64,000 bases of DNA from Desulfovibrionales bacterium (GTDB taxonomy: Bacteria > Desulfobacterota > Desulfovibrionia > Desulfovibrionales > Desulfonatronaceae), in the NCBI GenBank assembly GCA_007693505.1, contig REDL01000054.1, forward strand, positions 43,400 to 107,399. Direction: 5' to 3'. The notes under the pieces are model-generated. The model saw only the letters and a list, made by a program, of their open reading frames with translations. It was not told the origin of the DNA and did no database searches. A program made the position numbers and the translations under genes. Below, one piece after another: positions 49,694 to 59,649 of this stretch (positions are counted from its first letter, which is position 1; each line of letters starts with the position of its first letter).

Positions 49694-52633
49694 CTAAATC
49701 CGGTCCGCCTTTTCCAGCAGCCTGAAAAGCTGATCCACCAGGGCCGTCACCCGTTCCAGGTCTTCAGTATTGGCCAGAACGGCGAAGGTCACTTTCTTGC
49801 GGAGCTCGCGAAGCGCGTTTTCGCTCTTCTTCCAGTTGGGAAATTCCACGAAGGCCAGCTTGATCGTGCGGCTCACCTCTTCCGCGTCGTTGATCCCCGC
49901 ATCAAGGAGCGTTCGATAGACAAAGTAGGTCAGCCCATCAAAACCCTTCTCCGCCTGCTCCCTTTTGCGCGCCTCATTGGCTTCCACTTCCCGCAATAAC
50001 GCATCCAGCGCATCAGCCGTGCTGGTCTGACGATCCTCAAAACTCTCCTGCACCGCTTGCGCCCGCTGGGCCATGGCGATGAGATACGGGTCGTCGCTCT
50101 CCTCCTCGGCCTTTTTTTCAATGCTCTTGACCAGGTTGATGATCTTGTTCCCGTCTCCGCCTTTGTTCTCGGCGATATACCTGACCGTGTCCTCGTTCAG
50201 TTCCAGGATTTCGGCGACGGGCAGGATGTAACCGGTCCCGACATGCTTTTGGACCAGCTCACGGGTCTTTTTCTGAAAATCGCGATCAACCTGGATCCGC
50301 CTGGCGTAGGCCTTTCTCACCACATCATAGATCGCCGCGAGCGTGCCGTAGTCATCGATGAAGGGCCGCAGGAAGGCATCCGGGGAGATGATCTCATAGA
50401 GCATCTCGATCTCTTTGAATTCCTTGAAGAACGCCTTACGCCGTTCCGGGTCGCGAAAATGCTCGATCAGGGCATCGACATCCTTGTCGTCGAAGTTTCG
50501 CTCGATCAGGGCCAGATATCCCGGAGCCTGTTGGTCCATCTTGTTCCGGAACAGCACCTTGAGCAGCTTCAGATCCTTGACGATGGCGTTGATCTCTTCG
50601 CTGTCAAAGGCCAGGACCTTTTCCAGCTTGTCGAAGATGCCGACGAAATCGAGCACAAAGCCGTGCGGCTTGACCATCTCGGCGAGCTCGTTTTCGTAAG
50701 GTCGGTTCACCCGGGCGATAGCCTGCAGCAAGGTGTGGTCGCGCATGGGCTTGTCGAGGTACATGGCGTAGAGCACGGGCGCGTCGAAGCCGGTGAGCAG
50801 TTTCTCGGTGACGATCAGGATCTTCGGCTGCTGATCAAGCCTGGAAAAACTCTTGCGGATCTGGCGCTCCCGCTTCGGGTCGAGGTGGAATTCCTTGAGC
50901 AGCGCGGAGTCGTTGTTGTTGCCGGTGTAGACCACCTCGGAATATTCGGCCGGCAAAAACCGGTCCAGCGCATGCTTGTACATGGCGCAGGCCTCGCGAT
51001 CCACGCCCACCAGAAAGGCCTTGTACCCCAGCGGCTCGACATTCTCGCGGTAGTGCCGCGCGACAAATTGGGCCACCTTCTGGATGCGTTCCGTGCCCTT
51101 GAGAAAATTCTTCAGGTTCACCGCCCGTTCGAGGATCTTGTTCAGCTCCGCGATGTCCGCCACACCTTCGGCTTCGGCCAGGGAAAGGAATTCCTTGTCC
51201 AGGGTTTCGTGCGGCACCAGCATCTCGTTGGGAGCCAGACTGTAATAGAGCGGCAACGTGGTGCCGTCGCCAATGCTGTCGGCAATGGAATACTTGTGCA
51301 GATAGCCCTTGTCGTCCTCGCAGCCGAAGGTCTTGAAGGTGCCGCGTCCGTAGGCGGTCTTGTCCACCGGCGTGCCCGTAAAGCCGATGTAGCTGGCATT
51401 GGGCAGTCCGGCCATCAGGAAATTGCCCAGATCGCCGCCCGTGGTGCGGTGCGCCTCGTCGATCAGCACGTAGATATTCGACCGGGTGTTGATATTCGCC
51501 GGCATGTCGCGGAACTTGTGGATCATCGTCACGATGATGCCCCGGTAGTCGTCGCGGAGCAGCCTGTTCAGCCGGGTGATGCTGCCGGCATGTTCCAGAT
51601 TGCCCAGCCCCAGTGCGGCCAGGTTCTTGAGCATCTGATCTTCCAGCTCGTTGCGGTCGATCATCAGCAAAATCGTCGGCTTGTCCGCCTCGGGCGCGCG
51701 GAAAAGCCGCTCCGCCGCCTTGATCATGGTGAAGGTCTTGCCGCTGCCCTGGGTGTGCCAGACGAGGCCGCGCGTGCGTCCTGGATCGAGGGCGCGGCTG
51801 ACGGCTGCCTCCACCGCGCCGGTCTGGTGCTGGCGCAGGATGTATTTGTTCAGCTCCTCGTCCTTCTCGGCAAAGACGATGTAGTCCTTCAGGAAGGCGA
51901 GCACCTGTCCGATGGCGCAGAAACTCTTCACCTTGGCCTCCAGCTTGCCCACCTCCTCATCCTTCCAGTTGAAGATGTTCCGGCGCACCGTGTTCCAGGT
52001 GACACCGTAGGAAAAGCCGATGGCGTCGGTGGCGGTAAAGACTTGCTGAGACACGAACAGCTCGGGCGTTTCGCGGTGGTACCGGCGGATCTGGTCCACC
52101 CCCAGGGCGATCGCCTCGTCCTTGTTGGCGTTCTTGCACTCGATCATCAGCACCGGAATACCGTTGATCAAAAAGACCACATCCTCCCGCGTGCCGTAGT
52201 GGCCGTTGTGAAAGGCCCACTCCTCGGTGACTTCGTAAACATTCCGGCGAGCCGCCGGCGGCCACTCCGGATCGTCATAATCAATCAGGATCAGGTCTCG
52301 CTCGCGCCTTTCCTCGTGATCAAAAAACTTGCCCCGGTTGCGCAGATGCGCGACGAATTCCCGGTTGCCGAAGATGTCGGCGTGGAGATGGCGAAATTGC
52401 CCGAGCAACGCGCCCTCGGCCTCGCCGTAGCGCGGATTGAACTCCCGCACCTTGGCGTCGAGCAGATCGTCGAAGAAGAGCGAACGGTTCTTGGCACGGT
52501 CGGCAGACGGCACGTCGGGGTCGAATCCACGCCGCCGCTCGGCTTCCTCGCGGGACACGAATGTCCATCCAATGGCCTCGGCGTAGGTGAGGATTCGGGC
52601 TTGGACGGTTTTGTGTTCGGAGGGTTTGGGCAT
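49694..52633 (-). CDS. hsdR: Type I restriction enzyme R subunit
   Basis: 979 residues. The N-terminal nuclease segment ([20 protein letters not shown]) is followed by a superfamily 2 helicase/translocase: Walker [21 protein letters not shown] box [10 protein letters not shown], motif [12 protein letters not shown], and later [20 protein letters not shown] and [15 protein letters not shown]. HsdR cuts unmodified DNA after ATP-driven translocation with HsdM and HsdS. The ATG at 52633 overlaps the fic stop (TAATG). Short copies of this gene's first codons occur at two other places in the island. Confidence 0.93.
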   Translation of the reverse strand: MPKPSEHKTVQARILTYAEAIGWTFVSREEAERRRGFDPDVPSADRAKNRSLFFDDLLDAKVREFNPRYGEAEGALLGQFRHLHADIFGNREFVAHLRNRGKFFDHEERRERDLILIDYDDPEWPPAARRNVYEVTEEWAFHNGHYGTREDVVFLINGIPVLMIECKNANKDEAIALGVDQIRRYHRETPELFVSQQVFTATDAIGFSYGVTWNTVRRNIFNWKDEEVGKLEAKVKSFCAIGQVLAFLKDYIVFAEKDEELNKYILRQHQTGAVEAAVSRALDPGRTRGLVWHTQGSGKTFTMIKAAERLFRAPEADKPTILLMIDRNELEDQMLKNLAALGLGNLEHAGSITRLNRLLRDDYRGIIVTMIHKFRDMPANINTRSNIYVLIDEAHRTTGGDLGNFLMAGLPNASYIGFTGTPVDKTAYGRGTFKTFGCEDDKGYLHKYSIADSIGDGTTLPLYYSLAPNEMLVPHETLDKEFLSLAEAEGVADIAELNKILERAVNLKNFLKGTERIQKVAQFVARHYRENVEPLGYKAFLVGVDREACAMYKHALDRFLPAEYSEVVYTGNNNDSALLKEFHLDPKRERQIRKSFSRLDQQPKILIVTEKLLTGFDAPVLYAMYLDKPMRDHTLLQAIARVNRPYENELAEMVKPHGFVLDFVGIFDKLEKVLAFDSEEINAIVKDLKLLKVLFRNKMDQQAPGYLALIERNFDDKDVDALIEHFRDPERRKAFFKEFKEIEMLYEIISPDAFLRPFIDDYGTLAAIYDVVRKAYARRIQVDRDFQKKTRELVQKHVGTGYILPVAEILELNEDTVRYIAENKGGDGNKIINLVKSIEKKAEEESDDPYLIAMAQRAQAVQESFEDRQTSTADALDALLREVEANEARKREQAEKGFDGLTYFVYRTLLDAGINDAEEVSRTIKLAFVEFPNWKKSENALRELRKKVTFAVLANTEDLERVTALVDQLFRLLEKADRI

Positions 52634-54027
52634 TATTTCCAGGTTTCCCGCCAAGCTGTGTATTCCGACGGCCGCAACCGATAACGCGCAATATTCCCCT
52701 CGTGCAGGCTCATAAGTTCGGTCTCCGCAATTTCAATAAAGCGCATGACGTCCTCCTGGTTCACCCGTTGCCGCGCCATCTGCTGAATATAAGCAGCAGC
52801 GTTTTTTTTGTCATTGCGGCTGCGCACCACATCAGCCACCACTTCCGCCAGCAAATCGCGATAGCGCAGTCTGAAAGGATCGGGCTGCCCAAGGGACTTG
52901 CGCACGGCCGAATACCGCGCACAGGAACGCTCGTAGGCCCAGACGAAAACATCGTGCAACAGCTCGACCCGGTTGAGTTCATACACGCCAAGAATTCCAT
53001 CGACATAGGCCCGCTCAGTCACATCCACAAAGGACAGCGGGCTCAGGTTGCGCCGTATCAGCGGGATATTGGCGGCCAGGCGTGACACGCGCTTGTTCAC
53101 ATCCTCGAACGGCTGCAAATACGGCAGGTGCGCCATCACAAAAAAAGCCTGTTCAAAGGGGTCATAAATGGCCGCTGCCGTGTCGAGCACCTGCTGGAAC
53201 GCTTCCTCAATCAGTTGAGGGACTGCCAGGGGATGAAACACCGTGCCGTGGATTTCCACCGCGATTGTCCGCAAGCGCCCGCAGGCCGCGGGGTCGGCCA
53301 GCAGGTTTTCCGACAGCAAGGCATGCAGATTGAGCAATGTATACCGATTGAAGCCCACAAGGTCGGCCTGCTCGACCAACAGCTCAATGGCGGCCTTGTG
53401 GTTCAAAATCATCTGTGCTTCCAGCGCATCTTTGCCCTCGGCACTCTCGCCCAATTCCAGCAGGCGCTCGGTCTCGAGCAAGGAATAGGTGTTGCCCTCC
53501 AGGCGGCTGGAATTCCAGGACAGATCGATGAGTAGCCGGTCGTAGATTTGCCGGGCATAGGTTCCGGCCGGACGCTGGCCATCCGGAGAGTGCCCTATTG
53601 CCAACAAATGCCGCCGGGTTTGTGCCGGCAGATAAAAGGTCTCGTTCGGACGGTAGGCATCGAGAAACGCCCGGTTGTAGCCGACCGGCATCCGGTTCTG
53701 AACAGAATCACGGACCGCCTGTCTGATCGCCGCGCCCTCAGGGGAAATGGGTGGGTAAACCTCGCCAAACGCCACGGGCGTATCATCTTCTTCCGAAGCC
53801 CGCGGCTCATCGACAATGCCAGGCAACCGATACCAGCGACCACGGCCACGGCCTTCCGCAATCAGCCGGTTTTGTTCCACCAGCAACGCCAGGCGCCGCT
53901 GCAACATGCGCGGCTGTATCGTGGATTCAAGCTCTTCATGGATTGCCCCGGCCTGCACGCCTGCAGGGTGCGCCGCCACAATCGCGAGAATGGCTTCAAG
54001 TTCGTCTTTTGGAATTTGCTTGGGCAT
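52633..54027 (-). CDS. Fic family protein with variant active site
   Basis: 464 residues. An N-terminal winged helix (AIVAAHPAGVQAGAIHEELE) precedes the Fic domain, with the inhibitory helix motif SSRLEGNTYSL and the core HLPYLQPFEDVNKRVSRLAA. The canonical HPFxDGNGR is altered to QPFEDVNKR: the catalytic His is Gln and one Gly is Val. I recall this variant as a subfamily in restriction-modification islands, so AMP transfer is doubtful. Its stop overlaps the start of hsdR, so the two are translationally coupled. Confidence 0.8.
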   Translation of the reverse strand: MPKQIPKDELEAILAIVAAHPAGVQAGAIHEELESTIQPRMLQRRLALLVEQNRLIAEGRGRGRWYRLPGIVDEPRASEEDDTPVAFGEVYPPISPEGAAIRQAVRDSVQNRMPVGYNRAFLDAYRPNETFYLPAQTRRHLLAIGHSPDGQRPAGTYARQIYDRLLIDLSWNSSRLEGNTYSLLETERLLELGESAEGKDALEAQMILNHKAAIELLVEQADLVGFNRYTLLNLHALLSENLLADPAACGRLRTIAVEIHGTVFHPLAVPQLIEEAFQQVLDTAAAIYDPFEQAFFVMAHLPYLQPFEDVNKRVSRLAANIPLIRRNLSPLSFVDVTERAYVDGILGVYELNRVELLHDVFVWAYERSCARYSAVRKSLGQPDPFRLRYRDLLAEVVADVVRSRNDKKNAAAYIQQMARQRVNQEDVMRFIEIAETELMSLHEGNIARYRLRPSEYTAWRETWK

Positions 54028-54045
54028 GTGTCAAATTATACGTCG

Positions 54046-54359
54046 CTAAATCAGGCTTAACGACATATCAAGCTTTTTATTTGTCGCCAATAGGCGTTTT
54101 TTGTCGCATTCTGGACTCAAAATGTCGCAAAAGCGGTAGCCATCTTCGGCCTCGGCGTAGCGCGGGTTGAACTCCCGCACCTTGGCGTCGAGCAGGTCGT
54201 CGAAGAAAAGCGAGCGGTTCTTGGCGCGGTCGGCAGGCGGCACGGTCGGGTCGAATCCGCGACGTTGCTCGGCTTCCTCGCGGGACACGAATGTCCATCC
54301 AATGGCCTCGGCGTAGGCGAGGATGCTTGGATGGTTATATGCTCGGAAGGGGTGGGCAT
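54046..54359 (-). pseudogene. hsdR 5'-end fragment 2
   Basis: Starting at ATG 54359 the frame reads MPTPSEHITIQA, then after a four-base loss the next frame gives [20 protein letters not shown] ... [20 protein letters not shown], matching the first ~70 residues of the intact HsdR in this island. Beyond ~54150 the sequence is unrelated. It lies between rhuM and fic; the frame also runs from a GTG inside the rhuM end. Confidence 0.8.
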
Positions 54360-54368
54360 TTTTATTGG

Positions 54369-55430
54369 TCACTCGTCCGGTTTTGCATTCCTCTCCAACA
54401 GCTTCACCATCCGGTCGAAGTCGCTTTCAAACAGCCGGTCCTGCACGATGCGGTATTTTTCAAATTCGCTCTCGGCGTGGGCCTTGGCGATCTCCGCCGT
54501 CACCTTTCCTGCGTCCTGCAAAATCTCCCGGTCGGTCGCCTCAATGAAGCGGTTCAGTCGGGTTTCCCAATCCTGCATGGTCATGGGGATCTTACGCAGC
54601 GCCATAGCTTCCGCAACATCCAGATAGGCCGAAACCAGCCGTACCAGTTGCGCCATTTCATATTCGTCCAGGTAGTTCTTGGCCACGCTGACGTCGAATT
54701 TCTGGATTTTTCCTCGCGGGGCGTCCTTCCATGTGGTCAGGCCCATGTTCTCTTTTTCGGCATTGGCCCGGTGATAGATAACCTCAGCTGCCGTCTGGCC
54801 GTGGATTGCCCAGTGCAGCTTGTTCTGTACAGTCGAGAAAAATCGCTTGGTAGCCTGGGCCGTCACGTCATAGTCGATGGAGGTCGTGTAGATGTCGGTG
54901 ATTTTCTGGTAGAACTTTCGTTCGGAGAGGCGAATCTCTCGAATGCGCTGTAACTGTTCTTCAAAATATTGATTGGTGAGGATGGAGCCGCCATTTTTCA
55001 GGCGCTCGTCATCCATCGTGTAGCCCTTGATGGTGAACTCCTCGATAATGGTGGTCGCCCATTTGCGGAACTGAACGGCACGTTCGGAGTTGACCTTGTA
55101 GCCGACGGCAATGATGGCGGAGAGGTTGTAGTGCTTGGTGTTGTAGCTTTTGCCGTCGGTGGCAGTTATTCGAAAATTTCGAATAACTGCATTTTCCTGC
55201 AACTCACTGTCGGCAAAGATTTTTTTCAGGTGGTAGTTAATGGTGTGGGTTTCCACATCATAGAGTACCCCCATCATCTTCTGGGTCAGCCAGATATTCT
55301 CATCGGCGTAAACCGCCTCCACACCGCCAGTACCGCTTGCCGCGACAAAGGTCAGATATTCCGCCGCCGAGGAACGGACGAGGGATTTCTCATTCTTTCC
55401 GGAAAGCTTCGGATACTTGCCCTTACTCAT
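54369..55430 (-). CDS. RhuM family protein
   Basis: 353 residues with the RhuM pattern ENIWLTQKMMGVLYDVETHT, INYHLKKIFADSELQENAVI, HYNLSAIIAVGYKVNSERAV and QFRKWATTIIEEFTIKGYTM. RhuM-type proteins are phage- or island-associated and frequent in type I restriction loci; the molecular role is not established. The ATG at 55430 is chosen over an upstream one because homology begins just after it. It lies between two hsdR 5'-end fragments, as an inserted cassette would. Confidence 0.82.
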   Translation of the reverse strand: MSKGKYPKLSGKNEKSLVRSSAAEYLTFVAASGTGGVEAVYADENIWLTQKMMGVLYDVETHTINYHLKKIFADSELQENAVIRNFRITATDGKSYNTKHYNLSAIIAVGYKVNSERAVQFRKWATTIIEEFTIKGYTMDDERLKNGGSILTNQYFEEQLQRIREIRLSERKFYQKITDIYTTSIDYDVTAQATKRFFSTVQNKLHWAIHGQTAAEVIYHRANAEKENMGLTTWKDAPRGKIQKFDVSVAKNYLDEYEMAQLVRLVSAYLDVAEAMALRKIPMTMQDWETRLNRFIEATDREILQDAGKVTAEIAKAHAESEFEKYRIVQDRLFESDFDRMVKLLERNAKPDE

Positions 55431-55677
55431 TTTTGGATACCCTTTTTTGCACTCGAAGGCGCAAAATATCAATAAATCAGGCACCTGAGCTCTTTGTGAT
55501 CCAGTAAACGAAAAATTTGAATTCACTCCTCAGATTTGCGATTCATAGGTGCGATACAACCATAGATTGTGACTCACTTCTTTCCATTTTTGAGTCACAA
55601 GGAAATATGATCGTGATGCTGACAGGAAAAACGCGAAAACAAACCCTGAAGTACACCCAGATTTCCCGACTCCCATG

Positions 55678-55719
55678 GATGCGGGCTTGGACGGTTTTGT
55701 GTTCGCCGGGTTTGGGCAT
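55678..55719 (-). pseudogene. hsdR 5'-end fragment 3
   Basis: Six bases after the hsdS stop, ATG 55719 begins [14 protein letters not shown], which differs at only one residue from the first 13 of intact HsdR ([13 protein letters not shown]) and at a few bases in ~42. After that the sequence is unrelated and leads into the rhuM upstream region. It marks the original hsdS-hsdR junction. Confidence 0.78.
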
Positions 55720-55724
55720 GACTA

Positions 55725-56990
55725 TCAACTCGAAAACGGTATTTGAAGATCGATATCGTGAACGCGGATCTTCGCGGTCATCAGTTCGTGAAGGAGGGTG
55801 CGGAAAAGGTCTTGGAGTTGGTCGCGCTTCCGGCTGTGCAGTGTGGCCTTCTCTTCAACGGTATTGATTGCGGCGGCAATCGCTTCCTGTTCCTCAACCG
55901 GCGGCATCGGAAACTTGAGGGGGGCGATGTCCTTCTTATTCAGCTGTGGGGTTGGGCCAGGATCAGTGATTTTCTTCAGGTCGAAGGTATTGAACCAGTG
56001 AAACAGGTAGCGATGATTCACGGTCCTTGACGGCATCACAGCGATTAGGTTCGGGTCCAATACCGTGCGGCAAGTGGTGAGTCTCTTTTTGTTCGTCGCA
56101 ATCGCGGCTCCTCGCTTTGGGAAGACAATTGAGTTCGCGGGAACCGTCCGCTTGAGCGCCTCTTTCTCTGCCAACTGGCGTTCGAGGTTTGCGGTACGGA
56201 ACTCGATCTCGTTGCCAGGGAGGTTCATGTCCGAAACCTTGATCCCGATGACGCGAACACCATTGGACACATTGGGTGCATTCTCCAATTGCGAGTAGGA
56301 CATTGACGAAGCTTTAATGGCAGAGACCGATTCGACAGTTGGTGTTGTCCAGCTTTCCGGCACCAAGCCGATCTCGGTCTGTTTTTGGTTTTCTTTGCGG
56401 AGGCCTTCGGTGAAGAGCTTGTGCATGAGGGCCTTTTTCAGCTCGGTGGTGGTTTGAATGATCCGCTCCTGCGTTTCGATCGCCCGCTGCACCGTCGATA
56501 GGATGTGCGCGATCTTCTTTTGCTCGGGGAGTGAGGGGAGCGAAAGGCGGAACTCCCTCAACGAAGGCCACGATGTCCGAGGATGCTGAACTCCGCTCGT
56601 CGTGGATTTGGCGTGGGCGACGAATTCGTCGCTGTGGATGACGAATTTCAAAAACTCCGGCTCACAGGGGACTTTTGCGCGAAAAGCGAGGATATCCGTT
56701 GAGCACACCCCATCGAAATCGGCTTGCGCGCCTTTGCGGAGATACGGACGAAGTTTTCCAAAGAGAACATCGCCAACTTTGAAAGCGGTTTTGGAGGACT
56801 TCACATCGCTTTCTTTTCCACGGCCAACGAACGCCGGAAACCCTTGGGCAAGATGCTCAAGGCCGACGTATGGAGTGTCGCCGTCGTTGACTGGTTGATA
56901 CGAATTCTTCACCCGGTCGCATGCGTCCCCGAGCAGATAGTTTTTCCACCCCGGCGGCAACGGTTCAATCAGCAGGTTGGAATCGCTCAT
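55725..56990 (-). CDS. hsdS: Type I restriction enzyme specificity subunit
   Basis: 421 residues with two target-recognition domains. The first half-repeat ends in LRLSLPSLPEQKKIAHILST followed by a coiled coil (VQRAIETQERIIQTTTELKK); the second half (ESWTTPTVESVSAIKASSMS) ends with PMPPVEEQEAIAAAINTVEE and a second coiled coil. The TRDs determine the two halves of the target site. Intact. It is followed at six bases by an hsdR start fragment. Confidence 0.9.
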   Translation of the reverse strand: MSDSNLLIEPLPPGWKNYLLGDACDRVKNSYQPVNDGDTPYVGLEHLAQGFPAFVGRGKESDVKSSKTAFKVGDVLFGKLRPYLRKGAQADFDGVCSTDILAFRAKVPCEPEFLKFVIHSDEFVAHAKSTTSGVQHPRTSWPSLREFRLSLPSLPEQKKIAHILSTVQRAIETQERIIQTTTELKKALMHKLFTEGLRKENQKQTEIGLVPESWTTPTVESVSAIKASSMSYSQLENAPNVSNGVRVIGIKVSDMNLPGNEIEFRTANLERQLAEKEALKRTVPANSIVFPKRGAAIATNKKRLTTCRTVLDPNLIAVMPSRTVNHRYLFHWFNTFDLKKITDPGPTPQLNKKDIAPLKFPMPPVEEQEAIAAAINTVEEKATLHSRKRDQLQDLFRTLLHELMTAKIRVHDIDLQIPFSS

Positions 56991-57021
56991 ACCCGGTCTG
57001 CTTCAGAAACATCTTCAACAC

Positions 57022-57082
57022 GGGAGGGCGGGTTTTCCAGCCCGCCATGGCTTCCTGCGGACAGAAATGTCCGCCCTCCGAT
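57022..57082. repeat. REP-like pair of hairpins
   Basis: GGCGGG/CCCGCC around TTTTCCAG, then GCGGACA-GAAA-TGTCCGC, flanked by GGAGGG and CCCTCC. The pair sits in the 100-base gap between the kilA-N gene and hsdS and looks like a small REP/BIME element rather than a terminator, as there is no T run. Confidence 0.55.
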
Positions 57083-57090
57083 TTGCTTTC

Positions 57091-57924
57091 TCACTCCGCC
57101 CCTCCTTCCAACTGCTTCGCTGTCCTGGCGGAGAGTGTCTGCATTTGGCGGATGGCGATGGCGTTGAGGCGCTTGATTCGGTCGCTTTGCGGCAGTTCCA
57201 TGTGGATGAACTCGGCGTTCATGTTCTCCAGGTTTGCGAGTACGAGGAGTTGTTCCAGTGTGGCGTGGTCGCGCATGTTGCCGTCTTTGTCGGGGTTGGC
57301 TTCGCGCCATTCGCGGGCTGTCTGGCCGAAGAGGGCGACGTTGAGCAGGTCGGCCTCGCTGGCGTAGGTGAAGGCGGCTTGTTTCGGAGTGATCTCCGCC
57401 GGAATCAGATGAGTCTGGATGGCGTCGGTGTGCAGGCGGTAATTGATCTTGGCGAGGGTGCGATTCAGGTTCCAGGCGAGGGAGAGGCGGCGGTTTTCGT
57501 CCTCCTTGAGCCGCTGGAATTCTTTGATGAGATAGATTTTGAACTCAGGGCTGATCCACATCCCGAACTCGAAGGCGATGTCGTGATGGGCGTAGGTGCC
57601 GCCGTAACGCCCCGCCGTCGCCCGCAGGCCGATGGCATTGGTCTTCTCGACCCACTCTTTGACGCTGAGCTTGTAGCTGTTCAGACCGGCTTGACTTTTA
57701 ATTAAGGCGAATTCGCCGGAATTAAAATCCGGGTTGTGGACCGTCTCCCAGATGCCGAGGAATTCAACAGTGTTGCGGTTGCGCAGCCAGTCGGAGATGA
57801 AGAAATGGCCGTCCTTGGCCTTGAGCATGTCGGTCAGGGAGATATAGTCCTGGTCCTCCCGCCGGATGACGGCGATCTCGGTACCTCGAACATTGATCGT
57901 GGCCTTGGTGGATTTTTTTTTCAT
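57091..57924 (-). CDS. KilA-N domain protein
   Basis: 277 residues with the KilA-N core ISLTDMLKAKDGHFFISDWL, RNRNTVEFLGIWETVHNPDF, YGGTYAHHDIAFEFGMWISP and EFKIYLIKEFQRLKEDENRR. KilA-N proteins bind DNA and come from phages; they are frequent passengers in restriction-modification islands. Its ATG overlaps the stop of the small upstream gene (ATGA). Intact. Confidence 0.85.
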   Translation of the reverse strand: MKKKSTKATINVRGTEIAVIRREDQDYISLTDMLKAKDGHFFISDWLRNRNTVEFLGIWETVHNPDFNSGEFALIKSQAGLNSYKLSVKEWVEKTNAIGLRATAGRYGGTYAHHDIAFEFGMWISPEFKIYLIKEFQRLKEDENRRLSLAWNLNRTLAKINYRLHTDAIQTHLIPAEITPKQAAFTYASEADLLNVALFGQTAREWREANPDKDGNMRDHATLEQLLVLANLENMNAEFIHMELPQSDRIKRLNAIAIRQMQTLSARTAKQLEGGAE

Positions 57925-58120
57925 GCGCTTACTCCCTTTCGTTTGAGTTCCTTCACCAGGTTCTCAATGGCTTTCAGATCCTTGGCGAAAGCGTCGATGG
58001 CTTCCCGCTTTCGGCATTTGGTGATGAAGTCTTCATAGCGTCGGTAGCGATGGTTTTGATGATCTTGTGGCTGACCGAATCGGGATCGTCGCCGATGGTG
58101 AAGGAGACGTATTCGCTCAT
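57921..58120 (-). pseudogene. Small RM-island gene, frameshifted
   Basis: The ATG at 58120 overlaps the stop of the DUF4062 gene and opens MSEYVSFTIGDDPDSVSHKI; the end YEDFITKCRKREAIDAFAKD through KRKGVSA lies in another frame and its TGA overlaps the kilA-N start. One base lost near 58040 would join them into a ~66-residue protein. Both ATGA junctions fit a real gene that broke recently. Confidence 0.6.
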
Positions 58121-59649
58121 TCGCCACCTGCCAACTGCTCCAGTAACCTGCGGCCCTTTTCCGTAAGCCGGTACTTCTGGAGGCGACTGGTGGGTTTGTC
58201 GGGGATGGTTCGTTCGATCCAGGCGACGGTAAGCAGAGGCTCGAGATAGGCCTTTCGGAAGTGCTCCCGGTCCTTGATGCCAACGGCTTCCTGAAGCTCC
58301 TCGCGAGAGCGTGGAACGTCGACGATGGCGCCGAGTAGCGCCCTGACTTGCGGAGTGACTTGCTGGGTATCTTGCGGGGTGACTTGCGGGGTGACTTGCG
58401 GGGTGACTTGGTCCTGACCTAGTCCTGACTGAGTCTCTGACTCAGACTTTTTCCTCCGGATCGTCAGCACGAAAAAACCGCCATCAATCCGGATTTCCGG
58501 TTCAGCAAGGCCGGCCTTTTTGCATCGCCGGATCATGTCGCGGATACCGGTTCCCATCCGTTCGATGTACTTGGTCAGGTACATGGGCTCGGCAATAAGC
58601 GGATTGTGCGGGACCGAGGCATGGGGGCCGCGCAGTTTTTCAAGGGTCAGGGTCGGCGGCAGGGTGCCGGGGTTCCAGACTTCCAGCCGGTCTTTGAAGA
58701 GCATGACCTGGACGCTGCCATTGCTGGTGTAGTCGCGATGAACCACGGCATTGACGATGGCTTCGGCGACAACCTCCTGGGGTATTTCGTATTTGGTCGG
58801 GACCTGGATGCTTTCCGCTCGCGTTCCCACCCAGAGGTCGATCTTGGAGAGGACGAAATCCTTGGCCTGATCCACCAGATCGAAAACCGTGCCCTTGTAC
58901 ACCTGATAGGAAGGAATGGGCTTTTCCACCTCAAAGCCATGGAAATGGGCGCATTTCACCTCGGAAGTGATCAGGAACCGCTGGGGCTGCTTGCCGAACA
59001 GCAAAATGGCGGCATGGGTCGGTCGGTCTTTGTCGAGCAGATTGAGGTGTACCAGTACCTCATGCGGCGGTGTATTTTCCGGCAGGGGGAAATTGCGGCC
59101 GCGCCGGGCAAGGACAAGAAAACGGGTGACCTTGTCTTCGTCAAGGTCGTCCAGCGAAGCATTTCGGCAAAACGTGGCATCAAACGGACCGAAACGGATC
59201 AGTTCCCGCTCTTCGAGAATCCTGACGAGACTCGCATACACCGCGGCGATCAGCTCTTCGGCGGAATTAACCCGCCGCCGGATAAGGCTGCTGCCGACAT
59301 CGGCGATCAGGGCTTTCATTTTCGGGTGCCGAACGCTGTCATCAACACCTTTGACATAGATCAGACGACTCTTGCCCTTTTCCGTGGCTCGATTGAACTC
59401 ACGGTGCGTCGGTGAAAGCCCCTCGGCATCCTCCCGGCCATACTCATTGCCGAAAATACCGAGATAGATATCGCAGCGATCCACTTGGTCGAGGTAGCAC
59501 TGGTCGGCCCGCTGATCGGCCGCCGGCTGTTCTTCAAACAGAAAGTATTCGAAAAAGCGCCGCAGCATCGGATCCCCGGAAAGGTATGCGGCCAGGGCCT
59601 TGCGCTCGGCGGCTAATTCCTTTTGCACGCTGCTGATAAAGATCTTCAT
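58117..59649 (-). CDS. DUF4062 plus AlbA_2/HATPase-like ATP-binding protein
   Basis: 510 residues. An N-terminal DUF4062 domain (MKIFISSVQKELAAERKALA, YLGIFGNEYGRED) precedes an RecG/Schlafen-like region with HATPase features (EAIVNAVVHRDYTSNGSVQV, NPLIAEPMYLTKYIERMGTG). A linker of repeated TPQV units follows, then a winged helix (ELQEAVGIKDREHFRKAYLE). Such proteins are regulators or defence components in RM islands. Start overlaps the hsdM stop (ATGA). Confidence 0.8.
   Translation of the reverse strand: MKIFISSVQKELAAERKALAAYLSGDPMLRRFFEYFLFEEQPAADQRADQCYLDQVDRCDIYLGIFGNEYGREDAEGLSPTHREFNRATEKGKSRLIYVKGVDDSVRHPKMKALIADVGSSLIRRRVNSAEELIAAVYASLVRILEERELIRFGPFDATFCRNASLDDLDEDKVTRFLVLARRGRNFPLPENTPPHEVLVHLNLLDKDRPTHAAILLFGKQPQRFLITSEVKCAHFHGFEVEKPIPSYQVYKGTVFDLVDQAKDFVLSKIDLWVGTRAESIQVPTKYEIPQEVVAEAIVNAVVHRDYTSNGSVQVMLFKDRLEVWNPGTLPPTLTLEKLRGPHASVPHNPLIAEPMYLTKYIERMGTGIRDMIRRCKKAGLAEPEIRIDGGFFVLTIRRKKSESETQSGLGQDQVTPQVTPQVTPQDTQQVTPQVRALLGAIVDVPRSREELQEAVGIKDREHFRKAYLEPLLTVAWIERTIPDKPTSRLQKYRLTEKGRRLLEQLAGGE
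58345..58411 (-). repeat. 12-bp tandem repeat encoding TPQV units
   Basis: About five imperfect copies of the 12-base unit TGACTTGCGGGG lie within the DUF4062 gene; each encodes TPQV. The unit is a multiple of three, so copy-number change alters linker length without shifting frame. Confidence 0.8.

Noticed and set aside
50057..52684. An 875-codon open frame on the plus strand opposite hsdR
   Set aside because: hsdR has all helicase motifs; the opposite frame has no recognisable domain and is a composition artefact.
58345..58411. CRISPR-like repeat array
   Set aside because: The units are 12 bases with no spacers and encode an in-frame TPQV linker.
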